Source of the DNA: Bacilli bacterium
Lineage (GTDB): Bacteria; Bacillota_I; Bacilli_A; RF39; UBA660
NCBI GenBank assembly: GCA_028693035.1
Contig: JAQUWE010000002.1
Span: 20,595-84,594 of the forward strand
Length of the DNA: 64,000 nt
Direction of reading: 5' to 3'
The notes under the pieces were generated by a model, which worked only from the letters and a program-made list of their open reading frames with translations, made no database searches and was not told the origin of the DNA. Position numbers and translations under genes: made by a program. This document shows positions 7,903 through 16,436 of the stretch, one piece after another; positions within the stretch are counted from its first letter, which is position 1; every line of letters starts with the position of its first letter.

Positions 7903-7920
7903 GTAACATTCTCCAAAGAC
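7903..7920. repeat. 18-bp dispersed repeat, copy 1
   Basis: GTAACATTCTCCAAAGAC, found again exactly at 34464-34481. Both copies are followed by two variable bases and ACATTTT. Each copy lies 45-50 bp past the 3' end of a minus-strand RNA-metabolism gene (here smpB, there rny). Confidence 0.6.
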
Positions 7921-7970
7921 AAACATTTTACGACAAAAGTGTCAACAAATAAAAAAAGAGTGTAAATACA

Positions 7971-8408
7971 TTATCTGTACTTTAACTCTTTTCTAACTTC
8001 TCTTTCCATATCTCTTTTCTTTATGGTTTCTCTCTTATCATAATTCTTTTTACCACGAGCAATTCCTACTAATATTTTAGCTCTATTTTTATGAAAGTAT
8101 AACTTGATAGGAACCAATGTTAGGCCATCTAATTCAATAGATTGTTTGATTTTACGAATTTCTTTTTTATGTAATAATAGTTTTCTTGTTCTATTTTCTT
8201 CATGATTGAAACGGTTACCTTCTTCATACCTACTAATGTGCATTCCTAATAAAAAGACTTCCTCATTTTTTACAATTGCATAGCTATCTTTTAAATTGGC
8301 ACTTCCTTTTCGGATTGATTTAATTTCTGTACCCATTAGAGCAATCCCTGCTTCATATGTATCTAATATTTCATAGTCATATCTTGCTTTACGATTATTG
8401 ATTTCCAT
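7971..8408 (-). CDS. smpB: SsrA-binding protein SmpB
   Basis: 145 aa, normal family length. The beta-barrel core has N-R-K-A-R-Y-D-Y-E-I-L-D (5-16), G-I-A-L-M-G-T-E-I-K-S-I-R (22-34) and A-R-G-K-K-N-Y-D-K-R-E-T (117-128). The basic C-terminal tail probes the empty mRNA channel. It binds tmRNA and takes it to stalled ribosomes. The gene lies 45 bp downstream of rnr on the same strand, the classic rnr-smpB pairing. ssrA, usually adjacent, is 7.3 kb away, separated by the accessory stretch. Confidence 0.97.
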   Translation of the reverse strand: MEINNRKARYDYEILDTYEAGIALMGTEIKSIRKGSANLKDSYAIVKNEEVFLLGMHISRYEEGNRFNHEENRTRKLLLHKKEIRKIKQSIELDGLTLVPIKLYFHKNRAKILVGIARGKKNYDKRETIKKRDMEREVRKELKYR

Positions 8409-8452
8409 TTCATATCACCTCTTATCTATCTCTTAGAAAATTTTTTTAAAAT

Positions 8453-10591
8453 TTAATCTAATTCTAAAATTTCTATTTCTTTTTCTTTTTTCTTTTTTTC
8501 ATTTACCACTTCAAAGTCTACTGTTTTTGCATCTTTATTTGCATTTTTCACACGAATACGTACAGTATCTCCTAAACGGTACCCTTTTTTAGTTCTAACA
8601 CCTATTAAAGCATATTTTGTTTCTTCGAAGATATAATGATCATCTCTTAAGTCATCTACACGAACAAGTCCTTCTACCAAATTAGGAAGTTCTACAAAGA
8701 ATCCAAAGCTCATAACAGAACTAATCATACCTGTATATTCTTCTCCAATATGTTTCATCATGTATTCAGCCTTTTTCATGTCATTTACTTCTCTTTCGCA
8801 CTCAATGGAACTTCTTTCTTTTATAGAAGAGTGCTGCGCAATGTAGACAAGTCTATTGTCCCAGTATTCAATCGTATCTTTATCTAATTGATTCTTAAAT
8901 AAGTAAGTGCGAAGCAATCTATGAACCGTTGTATCTGGATATCTTCTAATAGGAGAAGTAAAATGTGTATAACATTTACTTGCCAATCCAAAGTGTCCTA
9001 TATTGACTTTGTCATAAATAGCTTTTTGCATACTTCTTAGTAAAAGAGAAGATAAAATATGGAATTCTTTCTTTTCTTTCAATTCTTCTAGGATTTGTTG
9101 CATAGTAATTGGTGTGATTTCTTTAATATTTTGATGAATTTGATATCCCAATGTTTTAATAAAACTTAGGAAAGTTTCTATTTTTTCTTCATTTGGTTTA
9201 CCATGCACACGATAGATAAAAGGAAGTTCCATGAAGTAAATATGAGATGCGACAGTTTCATTGGCTGCAATCATAAAGTCTTCAATTAATTTTTCTCCAG
9301 TTCCTCTTTCTCTTACTTTAACATCAATGGCTTCACCGTTTTCATCTACAATGATTTTAGCTTCATCAATATCAAAATCAATGTATCCTCTTTTTTCTTT
9401 ATTCTTTCTGAGTAATTTAGCAATTTCTTCCATGATATAAAGTTTTTCTACAAATGGTTCATATCCTTCTGTAACTTGGTTTTTTTCTAAAATTAAATTA
9501 ACTGCTGGATATGTCATTTGTTTTTGTGAGCGAATCACACTTTCAAAAATATCATAATCCACAACATTTCCTTTTTCATCAATTTCCATATTACATGACA
9601 TAGCAAGTCTATCTACATTTGGATTTAAAGAACAGATTCCATTTGATAAAGTATGTGGAAGCATTGGAATAACACGGTCCGCTAAGTAAACAGAAGTACC
9701 TCTATCCATAGCTTCATCATCTAATTTAGAACCACTTTTAACATAATAACTAACATCGGCAATATGGACACCAAGTTCATAATGACCATTTTCTAGTTTT
9801 TTACAAGAAATGGCATCATCAATATCTTTTGTATCTGGTCCATCAATAGTAAAGATCATTTCTTGTCTTAAATCTTTACGCCCTTCCATCTCCTCTGCTT
9901 GTACTTCAAAAGGAAGTGCTTCTGTTTCTGCAATAACTTCTTCACTAAATTCATCGTTAATACCGTATTTATTTACAATCGATAAAATATCAACCCCTGG
10001 ATCATTTTTATGACCAAGTATTTTTATAATACGGCCTTTATAATTGTTATCTTTTAATTTTTTTTCAATTTTGACTAGAACCTTATGTCCATCAACCGCA
10101 CCTAGTGATAAAGAGGGATCAATCTCAATACCGATTTTCACTTTTGGATCGTCTAATTTAATATGTCCTTTGCCATCCTCTAAGTAGTATTCTCCTACCA
10201 TCTGCTTAAAAGTACGTTCTGCGATACGGATAACGCGTCCTTCTAAATCAAAACCTTTTCTTGAAATGATTTCTACAACTACTTTATCTCCATGAATTGC
10301 ATTGTTCATATTTTGGGCAGAAACGTAGACATCTTTATCCCCTTCAATATCAACAAAACCAAAGCCTTTTTTATTGGCTAGCATGTTTCCTAATTGTAGA
10401 TTGCTGTTATTAAATAGCATATATTTATCTGTCTTTGTATGATAGACCTTTAATTCATTTTCTAATGCATTCAAAAGCTTCATAAGCTCTGTAAGCTCAC
10501 CTGCTGATTGCAATCCTAATTTATCAAAAATTTCTTGTACAGAAAAAGCTCTATTTTCCATTTTTAATATATCTAATATTTTTTCTTCCAT
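8453..10591 (-). CDS. rnr: Ribonuclease R
   Basis: 712 aa. The order is an N-terminal winged-helix region (1-60), cold-shock domains (about 65-215), an RNB catalytic domain with T-I-D-G-P-D-T-K-D-I-D-D-A-I-S (about 249-263) carrying the metal-binding Asp residues, and an S1 domain (about 615-700, starting I-G-E-E-Y-T-G-M-I-S-S-V). A short basic/acidic tail ends in Glu/Leu. It is a processive 3'-5' exonuclease able to unwind structured RNA, and degrades non-stop mRNAs freed by trans-translation. Its place directly upstream of smpB fits this. Confidence 0.96.
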   Translation of the reverse strand: MEEKILDILKMENRAFSVQEIFDKLGLQSAGELTELMKLLNALENELKVYHTKTDKYMLFNNSNLQLGNMLANKKGFGFVDIEGDKDVYVSAQNMNNAIHGDKVVVEIISRKGFDLEGRVIRIAERTFKQMVGEYYLEDGKGHIKLDDPKVKIGIEIDPSLSLGAVDGHKVLVKIEKKLKDNNYKGRIIKILGHKNDPGVDILSIVNKYGINDEFSEEVIAETEALPFEVQAEEMEGRKDLRQEMIFTIDGPDTKDIDDAISCKKLENGHYELGVHIADVSYYVKSGSKLDDEAMDRGTSVYLADRVIPMLPHTLSNGICSLNPNVDRLAMSCNMEIDEKGNVVDYDIFESVIRSQKQMTYPAVNLILEKNQVTEGYEPFVEKLYIMEEIAKLLRKNKEKRGYIDFDIDEAKIIVDENGEAIDVKVRERGTGEKLIEDFMIAANETVASHIYFMELPFIYRVHGKPNEEKIETFLSFIKTLGYQIHQNIKEITPITMQQILEELKEKKEFHILSSLLLRSMQKAIYDKVNIGHFGLASKCYTHFTSPIRRYPDTTVHRLLRTYLFKNQLDKDTIEYWDNRLVYIAQHSSIKERSSIECEREVNDMKKAEYMMKHIGEEYTGMISSVMSFGFFVELPNLVEGLVRVDDLRDDHYIFEETKYALIGVRTKKGYRLGDTVRIRVKNANKDAKTVDFEVVNEKKKKEKEIEILELD

Positions 10592-10647
10592 GTGGCACCT
10601 TCTATTCTATATACATTATAAAGGATATTTGTAAGAAATGCAAAAGA

Positions 10648-10672
10648 AAAAGAAGTCTTCTATACTTCTTTT
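10648..10672. terminator. Hairpin terminator
   Basis: AAAAGAAGT (10648-10656) and ACTTCTTTT (10664-10672) between the small membrane protein gene and rnr. Confidence 0.75.
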
Positions 10673-10678
10673 GTAAAG

Positions 10679-10924
10679 TTATCTAAAAATCAAAAATGAT
10701 ACCATTAAAAATAAGGTCTCAAAAAGAAAAGATAAAAGGCCTAACATGAAAGGTCCAGTAAAACCCCTTTGATTGGCTTTCCTATAGCTATTTTTATTTA
10801 TATGAGAAGGATCCACTATTGCAGGTTCTTCTTTATTTTCCATCAAGTTTTGTTTTAAAGAAATTAATTTTTCTAAATATTCTTGATAACTATCATTTTG
10901 ATTTCTTTCTTTTAATGCTTCCAT
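10679..10924 (-). CDS. Small single-pass membrane protein
   Basis: About 81 aa from ATG 10924, chosen because GGGAG lies 8 nt upstream; the in-frame ATGs at 10930 (too close) and 10957 (no ribosome site, overlaps a TATAAT) are less likely. A charged N-terminal helical part is followed by a C-terminal hydrophobic segment (about 55-79, ending F-L-I-F-R). Function unknown. It is flanked by rmuC upstream and a terminator downstream. Confidence 0.55.
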   Translation of the reverse strand: MEALKERNQNDSYQEYLEKLISLKQNLMENKEEPAIVDPSHINKNSYRKANQRGFTGPFMLGLLSFLFETLFLMVSFLIFR

Positions 10925-11025
10925 ACTCATGACTCCCACTTCTTTATACCATTTCATTATAACATGCTTTTCTTTATTTGTCTGCCAAACAAGTGTTACT
11001 TTTTGCTAAAATAGAAACGTTTTTT

Positions 11026-12084
11026 TTACTCTATTTGTTCCATTTCTACATTGTTTACTTCTTCAAAACGTTTTGTTATTTTTGTTGTTGTTGTGTGGAT
11101 ATCTTTTACATCCCTACTTACTGCATCAATACTTCTAGAAAGTTTATCCCATCTGTCTTTATATCTTCTAAATTCTTCTGCCAATAAAGATAATTCTTTA
11201 TGGATTATAGAGGCATATTTGTCTCTCTCTAGGTTTTTAATGATAACCTGGATTGTCGTTAGTGTACTAATTAAAGTGGTTGGTGATGTAATCCAAACTC
11301 TTCTTTTATAAGCATAATCGATTACATCTGTATGATAGGCTGAAACTTCCGCAAAAATGGCTTCTGCTGGTAGAAATAAAATAGCTTGGTCTGATGTAAC
11401 ACCTGGTATGATATATTTGTCAGCAATCGCATCAATATGCCTTTTCATATCCAATTTAAAACTTTTTTCTGCCTCCTTACGTGTATTTTCATTTTGATTT
11501 TTATCCACCATCAGTCTATAATGTTCTAAAGGGAACTTAGAATCAATGCCTATAAGACCTAAAGGTTCTGGGGCAAATAAAGCACAATCAACAACTGTAC
11601 CATTTTTAAATGGATACTGCATGCGATAGATATGGTCATTTTTTTCACCAAAAACACTAACCATCAAATTTTGTAAATTGACTTCTCCAAAGATACCTCT
11701 TGTTTTCTTATCGGTCAAAACACTTTGCAGAGATACAATATCATTGGATAAAGAATCTATTTTTTTCTGTGCTTCATCTATTTTTGTCAATCTTTCTAAA
11801 ACAGAAGTAAATGTTTTATTTGTTTTTTCAAAATTTTCATCTAAACGAGCATTTACTCTATCATTTATTTTTTGTAATTTTTCTTCCATTTTTTCATTTA
11901 AAAAGGTAAAATCTGTATGCATATCTCTACTTAAATCACTTTTAAATTCGCCCAGTTCTTTGATGACACCGACTTCTAACTTACCTAGTCTTTCTGTAAT
12001 ATCACTTTCATTTCCTTTTTTAAAAAGGGAAACAAGGACAAGCATTAAAATCAGTATCAATAAAATTATAATTATATATTCCAT
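11026..12084 (-). CDS. rmuC: RmuC-family DNA recombination protein
   Basis: 352 aa. An N-terminal membrane anchor (about 2-21) precedes a coiled coil (30-120). The RmuC domain follows, with G-I-F-G-E-V-N-L-Q-N-L (about 133-143), I-G-I-D-S-K-F-P-L-E-H-Y (about 178-189), D-Q-A-I-L-F-L-P-A-E-A (about 235-245) and V-W-I-T-S-P-T-T-L. This is a predicted restriction-endonuclease-fold protein that limits inversion recombination at short repeats in E. coli. It starts 9 bp after the second pilin-like gene, so it may be read from the T4SS-like operon. Confidence 0.9.
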   Translation of the reverse strand: MEYIIIILLILILMLVLVSLFKKGNESDITERLGKLEVGVIKELGEFKSDLSRDMHTDFTFLNEKMEEKLQKINDRVNARLDENFEKTNKTFTSVLERLTKIDEAQKKIDSLSNDIVSLQSVLTDKKTRGIFGEVNLQNLMVSVFGEKNDHIYRMQYPFKNGTVVDCALFAPEPLGLIGIDSKFPLEHYRLMVDKNQNENTRKEAEKSFKLDMKRHIDAIADKYIIPGVTSDQAILFLPAEAIFAEVSAYHTDVIDYAYKRRVWITSPTTLISTLTTIQVIIKNLERDKYASIIHKELSLLAEEFRRYKDRWDKLSRSIDAVSRDVKDIHTTTTKITKRFEEVNNVEMEQIE

Positions 12085-12093
12085 GTTTATTTC

Positions 12094-12726
12094 CTAACTT
12101 TCTACTTCTGGTGAAGGACTTGGGGTTGCGGTTACATCTGGGGTGGTTGTCGGTACCGGCGTCTTTGTAGGCACTGGAGTCACTGTTGGTTTGGGCGTAG
12201 CTACTGGCGTTGGTACTGGAGTAGCAGATGGATACTCAACATTTATATATGTACATTCCTCTTTATTCAGTAAAACACATTTTGTACATCTTACAATGGT
12301 ATCTTCTGTATTGATAAGTGGCAATACCATCTCTACAATGCTTACTACAAAGAAAACAAGAACGCCTGCAATCATTCTAGATGCAAAAGCTGATTTTGTT
12401 TTTTTCATTTGTTCATCTGGTTTTCCCATGACAACTTTACCAAAATCAATCATTCCCATGACAATTAAAATAATAGGAACACCTATTTTAATAAGCATTT
12501 CTACTGTTCTTAATAAACTGACTACTTGATAAGGAATCCGTATATTTTCATCACATACCAAATAAGAATCATTCTGTGCCTCTTTTTGTTCAATATTGGT
12601 AATAATTTCACTGTTATCTAATATCCCTACACTATTATATATAGTATTGGGTACTGTTTTTCCTTGGGCCATGCTTGGAAATAAGACTAAAAAACAAATA
12701 AGTATAAAATAAAGCTTCTTCATCAT
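12094..12726 (-). CDS. Second VirB2/TrbC-like pilin homologue with Pro/Thr tail
   Basis: 210 aa. Sec signal peptide (1-22, ending S-M-A-Q-G). Two membrane helices (about 70-92 and 110-135) carry the pilin signature I-G-V-P-I-I-L-I-V-M-G-M-I-D-F-G-K, also found in the protein at 23186-23572. Two C-x-x-C-like cysteines follow, then an extracellular tail of about 45 residues rich in Thr/Pro/Val/Ala (about 165-210). AGGTGATATG is the ribosome site. It lies at the 3' end of the T4SS-like cluster. The tail would project into or through the wall. Assignment to VirB2/TrbC is by hydrophobic pattern and context. Confidence 0.7.
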   Translation of the reverse strand: MMKKLYFILICFLVLFPSMAQGKTVPNTIYNSVGILDNSEIITNIEQKEAQNDSYLVCDENIRIPYQVVSLLRTVEMLIKIGVPIILIVMGMIDFGKVVMGKPDEQMKKTKSAFASRMIAGVLVFFVVSIVEMVLPLINTEDTIVRCTKCVLLNKEECTYINVEYPSATPVPTPVATPKPTVTPVPTKTPVPTTTPDVTATPSPSPEVES

Positions 12727-12778
12727 ATCACCTCTTACTTATTATAACATGTAAGTAGACGAAAAAAAAGAAGGATTA

Positions 12779-13078
12779 TTAATTTTCCATAATCCAACTT
12801 TCATAACCACCTTTAATATTTACTACTTTATATCCCATCTTCTGTAAGTACATACAAGCCTGGACACTTTTTGTCCCCTTTTGACAGTACAGATAATAAG
12901 TATTTGTAAAATTTAAGTATTTTTTTGGTTCTATAATTAGTTTTTCAAAAGGCACATTGCTAGATCCTGGAATATGATTGTCATTGTATTTTTCAATCAT
13001 TCTTAAATCTATAATGTTATTTTTGTCTTTTATTCTTGGTAATTCTTCAATTGTAATGCTTGATACCATCTTCATCAC
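12779..13078 (-). CDS. Rhodanese-like domain protein
   Basis: 99 aa single rhodanese domain: I-I-D-L-R (20-24), H-I-P-G-S-S-N-V-P (34-42), the active-site loop Y-C-Q-K-G-T-K-S (about 63-70) with catalytic Cys, and G-Y-K-V-V-N-I-K-G-G-Y-E-S-W near the end. It is a sulfur-carrier or persulfide transferase by family; the partner is unknown. AGGTGATGAAG precedes the ATG. It sits between virD4 and the second pilin-like gene. Its position may be incidental or may relate to the cysteine-containing extracellular proteins. Confidence 0.85.
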   Translation of the reverse strand: MMKMVSSITIEELPRIKDKNNIIDLRMIEKYNDNHIPGSSNVPFEKLIIEPKKYLNFTNTYYLYCQKGTKSVQACMYLQKMGYKVVNIKGGYESWIMEN

Positions 13079-13114
13079 CTATTATAGTATATGAGATTTA
13101 AATTATTTGTATCA

Positions 13115-15625
13115 TCAATCGTCTTCTTCATTGAAGAAGTCATCAAAGAATTGATCATCTGTTATATAATCGTCTATAGCTTCCACCTTTTCTGCCTTGT
13201 CTATAGATATTACAGGTTCTTCCTTTTTAGGTAGTATAGAAGGCATTGGTACTACAGGTGCTTCTACCACTGGTTTTTCTACAATAGGAGTCTTTACAGG
13301 ACTCTCTATAACAACTGGTTTTTCTTCCTTTATAATAGGTACAATAGGAGTATCCATAGCAGGTTTAGTCTCTATAGGTGTAACCTTTGGAACTTCCATT
13401 TTTGGTATAACAGGTACAGTCTGTTTTTGTATAATAGATTCATTGTTAGGAACAATCGAAGGCATCACAGTTGGTTCTGCAGAAATTTGTTTTTCTTCTA
13501 CCTCAACAGGTGCTTTTACTGGAACAGGTTGCACTGCTACAGCTTTTTTTTCTTGTTCCTTCTTCTCTTGCTCTTTCTTTAACTGTTCTTGTTTTTCTTC
13601 TTCTTCTAATTCAGCTATTTTGGCATCGATTCTTTTGATTAAATCATCTACATTAAATCCACCACTTGCATCTTTAGCAGGCATTGCATTCAAAGCAGGA
13701 GAAGCATTTGGTGTTGGTGCCGTAGGTTCTGATTTTGGAAGCAATCCTGAAAGCATTTCAGGCATTGGTGGCATTCCCATACCTTGCGGAGGCATACTAT
13801 GATTTGCATTAGAATTAGGCATATTCCCCATAGGAGGCATGCTAGGCATTCCATTCCCAAATGGATTATTCATTCCGCCCATTGGAGGCATTGAAGAACC
13901 CAATAGTTCTCTCATTTTTGCTTCTTTTTTCTCTTCTACAACTTTTTTTAGATTAAAGATTTGTACTACTGTTTTTTCTCTTTTTGGATAACTTGCTTTA
14001 GGATATTGTTTTCCCCAATCCATTTCAAAATTTGGTGTCAAAGTCGTTTTAAAAGGCATCATACGGATACGGAGAACAATAATATCCCACATCTTAAGTC
14101 TTTGTAAATCACTTACGGTAACAAGTGGTGTAGAAGCTGTTTTATCTTTTTCACCGGATTTTACTTCTCCACACATTTTACTGATTTCCTCTAATGCTGA
14201 TAACTCAGAACTGATTAGGTATACAATATTACCACAGTTTCCTTTAATGGTTTCTCCATTTTCCTTGCCATATACATCATATAGTTGGGCAAAGTTCTGG
14301 ATAATAAAATTAAATCTTATATTTCTAGAACGTGCGGCAGTTACCATTGTTGTAACATCTTTAAGGGGTGGCATATTTGCAAACTCATCCAAAATAAAAT
14401 TGGTACGGTGAGGAAGTTTTCCACCTGATTCTTGCGCTACTGAAATCAGTGTTTCATAGCATTGTTTTAGAAAGATAGTTACAAGAGAATGGTATGTTTT
14501 CTTTTCATCTTGAATAACGATAAAAACAGCTGTTTTTTTACGTCCAATATCTTTCATATCAAAATCACTATGAGATAACATTTCAGATAAATTATCTCTT
14601 GTTGCGAAAAGTTTTATCTTTTGTCTAAATACAGATAAAATAGATCCTTTGGTTTCATTAGGGGCATTGATTGTAGAAGATACATTGATATAAGCTGCAG
14701 AAGTTGGGTCTTTATAACTGAAGTACTCTTTCATATAGGTAGTACCCATAAATTTGTCTTCTCCAACAGTAGTCATTAAGTTAATACTATTTAAGTTGAT
14801 TTGTTCTTCAGTCGCATCTTCAAACAATGCTTGTGAAAGTCCTGCAAAATAATCGGCAGAAGTTTTTTCCCAGAATGGATCTTGGTTTTTAGAAGATTCA
14901 TCATATAAAATATTTAAAGCTAAATCGTCTAGAATTTCTGTTGCTTTATCTGTATTTCCTTCTTTATACAATTGATATGGTAAAGTAAGAGGGTTCCAAG
15001 ATCTTCCTTGCTGTGGATCACGGAAGTTTAATAAGACAATATTATATCCTCTTTCTTTTAACATCTCCGCTGTTTCTTCATAGATTTCACCTTTTGGATC
15101 GGTAATAATCATAGATTCATCATGTTTTGATAAATTCTTTACCATCGGAAATACAGTTGTCTGTGTTTTACCAGCACCGGTAGAACCAATAATCAAATTG
15201 TGGTACCCACCATTATCTACCCAAACACCTTTTTTATTCATAATAATGGGAATTCCTCCTGCATCATTATGTTCTGCATATGGGTCTATTTTTATAAGTT
15301 CTTTTTTCATTTCCTTGTCAGTAGCCCATCTTGCATACCCTTTTTCTTTCTTGGCAGCACTACTAAATCCTACCCCTTTTTCTCTTTCAAAAAAGTGAGA
15401 GGAAACACTACTGATTAAGGCAATCAAAATACCAATAAAAACAACCATAGTAGGTGCGAAATATTCTTCTGAAAAAGCTGGAAATGGATTGAGTCCATGA
15501 AAGTTTCCAGTCGAAGCAAAAGAAGATAGATTTAGGACAACAAGTGCTGAAAAATAAAGAACAAAAATAGCAAATACACCAAAGATAATCCAGTCCTTTG
15601 AATCTGCTCTAAATTTTAATTTCAT
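13115..15625 (-). CDS. virD4: VirD4/TraG-type coupling ATPase
   Basis: 836 aa from ATG 15625, with AAGGAGGT 5 nt upstream; an in-frame start 18 nt earlier lacks a site. Two N-terminal membrane helices (about 12-32, 58-75) precede the motor domain. Walker A is G-S-T-G-A-G-K-T (147-154), then I-T-D-P-K-G-E. Walker B-type F-I-L-D-E-F-A-N-M-P-P and I-I-Q-N-F-A-Q-L follow. The C-terminal third is unusual: a Met/Pro/Gly/Asn-rich stretch, then Glu/Lys, Pro/Val-rich and acidic segments, in place of the usual relaxosome-binding end. It recruits substrates to T4SS channels. The substrate here is unknown because no relaxase is nearby. Confidence 0.9.
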   Translation of the reverse strand: MKLKFRADSKDWIIFGVFAIFVLYFSALVVLNLSSFASTGNFHGLNPFPAFSEEYFAPTMVVFIGILIALISSVSSHFFEREKGVGFSSAAKKEKGYARWATDKEMKKELIKIDPYAEHNDAGGIPIIMNKKGVWVDNGGYHNLIIGSTGAGKTQTTVFPMVKNLSKHDESMIITDPKGEIYEETAEMLKERGYNIVLLNFRDPQQGRSWNPLTLPYQLYKEGNTDKATEILDDLALNILYDESSKNQDPFWEKTSADYFAGLSQALFEDATEEQINLNSINLMTTVGEDKFMGTTYMKEYFSYKDPTSAAYINVSSTINAPNETKGSILSVFRQKIKLFATRDNLSEMLSHSDFDMKDIGRKKTAVFIVIQDEKKTYHSLVTIFLKQCYETLISVAQESGGKLPHRTNFILDEFANMPPLKDVTTMVTAARSRNIRFNFIIQNFAQLYDVYGKENGETIKGNCGNIVYLISSELSALEEISKMCGEVKSGEKDKTASTPLVTVSDLQRLKMWDIIVLRIRMMPFKTTLTPNFEMDWGKQYPKASYPKREKTVVQIFNLKKVVEEKKEAKMRELLGSSMPPMGGMNNPFGNGMPSMPPMGNMPNSNANHSMPPQGMGMPPMPEMLSGLLPKSEPTAPTPNASPALNAMPAKDASGGFNVDDLIKRIDAKIAELEEEEKQEQLKKEQEKKEQEKKAVAVQPVPVKAPVEVEEKQISAEPTVMPSIVPNNESIIQKQTVPVIPKMEVPKVTPIETKPAMDTPIVPIIKEEKPVVIESPVKTPIVEKPVVEAPVVPMPSILPKKEEPVISIDKAEKVEAIDDYITDDQFFDDFFNEEDD

Positions 15626-15636
15626 ATGGTACCTCC

Positions 15637-16425
15637 TTAGCAACCTTTTAAGATTTCGTATTTGTTTTCTTGATTGTCATACATAGAATTACAAGTTCCT
15701 TTTTGACTAAAGTAACTGCAACTCATAATAAACTCATATTTTTTATCTTTATCTATATCAATAATACTATGTAAAGTAGGTCTACACATATCTTTAATCA
15801 TATTTTCATATATGTCAATCCTTTTATACAGGTAATCAATGTGATTTTCCTCTATAATAAAGGACATTCCAAAGATAGAATCTGATTGTGTAACATCATT
15901 ATTAAAAACATTTGTAATAACATAGATTGTTTCTTGTTTACCATCATTGTTTACATCCAATTTAGTTTTGGTACCACTGACTTTTTCAGCACTATACTTT
16001 ATTTCATTTTCGTTCAGTACTTTTTGAATAATAGAAGTATCTTCTGTATCTATTTGTTCTTCATCATACTTAATAATATCTATATCCCTATTGCCACGGT
16101 ACGCTAACATATTTCCTGTGTATTTTTGTGATATCTTTTTCTGATCAAAAAGATAGAATTTTTCATTATAAACTACATTAAATTTACCAAGAAATGTATT
16201 GTCATTATATACGTCAAAATCAAGATTATTATACGCTTTCGGATCTTTTACGTCAACCCATTCCCCGCCTGTGAATTGCCACCTTGTAGAGGGACTCACC
16301 ATAAGGAAGGCCTCAAAGTGCTTATTACGAAATTCTTTAAGACCAAACATTAGAAATAAAATAACTAAATAAATACCTAGAATTATAAATAATATAACAT
16401 ATTTTTTCTTTCCTTCTTTTATCAT
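15637..16425 (-). CDS. Membrane-anchored extracellular protein of the T4SS-like operon
   Basis: 262 aa. One N-terminal membrane helix (about 8-28) precedes an extracellular region with W-Q-F-T-G-G-E-W-V-D-V and an EF-hand-like D-V-N-N-D-G-K-Q-E loop (about 155-163). A second acidic D-I-D-K-D-K-K-Y-E-F motif is near the end. Four Cys in the last 40 residues could form disulfides. GGAGG lies 6 nt before the ATG. Its stop overlaps the virD4 ribosome site and its own site overlaps the upstream stop, showing tight coupling. It takes the place of a VirB8/TcpC-like wall-spanning subunit, but I see no clear homology. Confidence 0.6.
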   Translation of the reverse strand: MIKEGKKKYVILFIILGIYLVILFLMFGLKEFRNKHFEAFLMVSPSTRWQFTGGEWVDVKDPKAYNNLDFDVYNDNTFLGKFNVVYNEKFYLFDQKKISQKYTGNMLAYRGNRDIDIIKYDEEQIDTEDTSIIQKVLNENEIKYSAEKVSGTKTKLDVNNDGKQETIYVITNVFNNDVTQSDSIFGMSFIIEENHIDYLYKRIDIYENMIKDMCRPTLHSIIDIDKDKKYEFIMSCSYFSQKGTCNSMYDNQENKYEILKGC

Positions 16426-16436
16426 AGCTTTCCTCC

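Noticed and set aside
13197..13802. 201-codon plus-strand frame rich in Thr/Gly/Ile/Ser
   Set aside because: Antisense of the low-complexity VirD4 tail.
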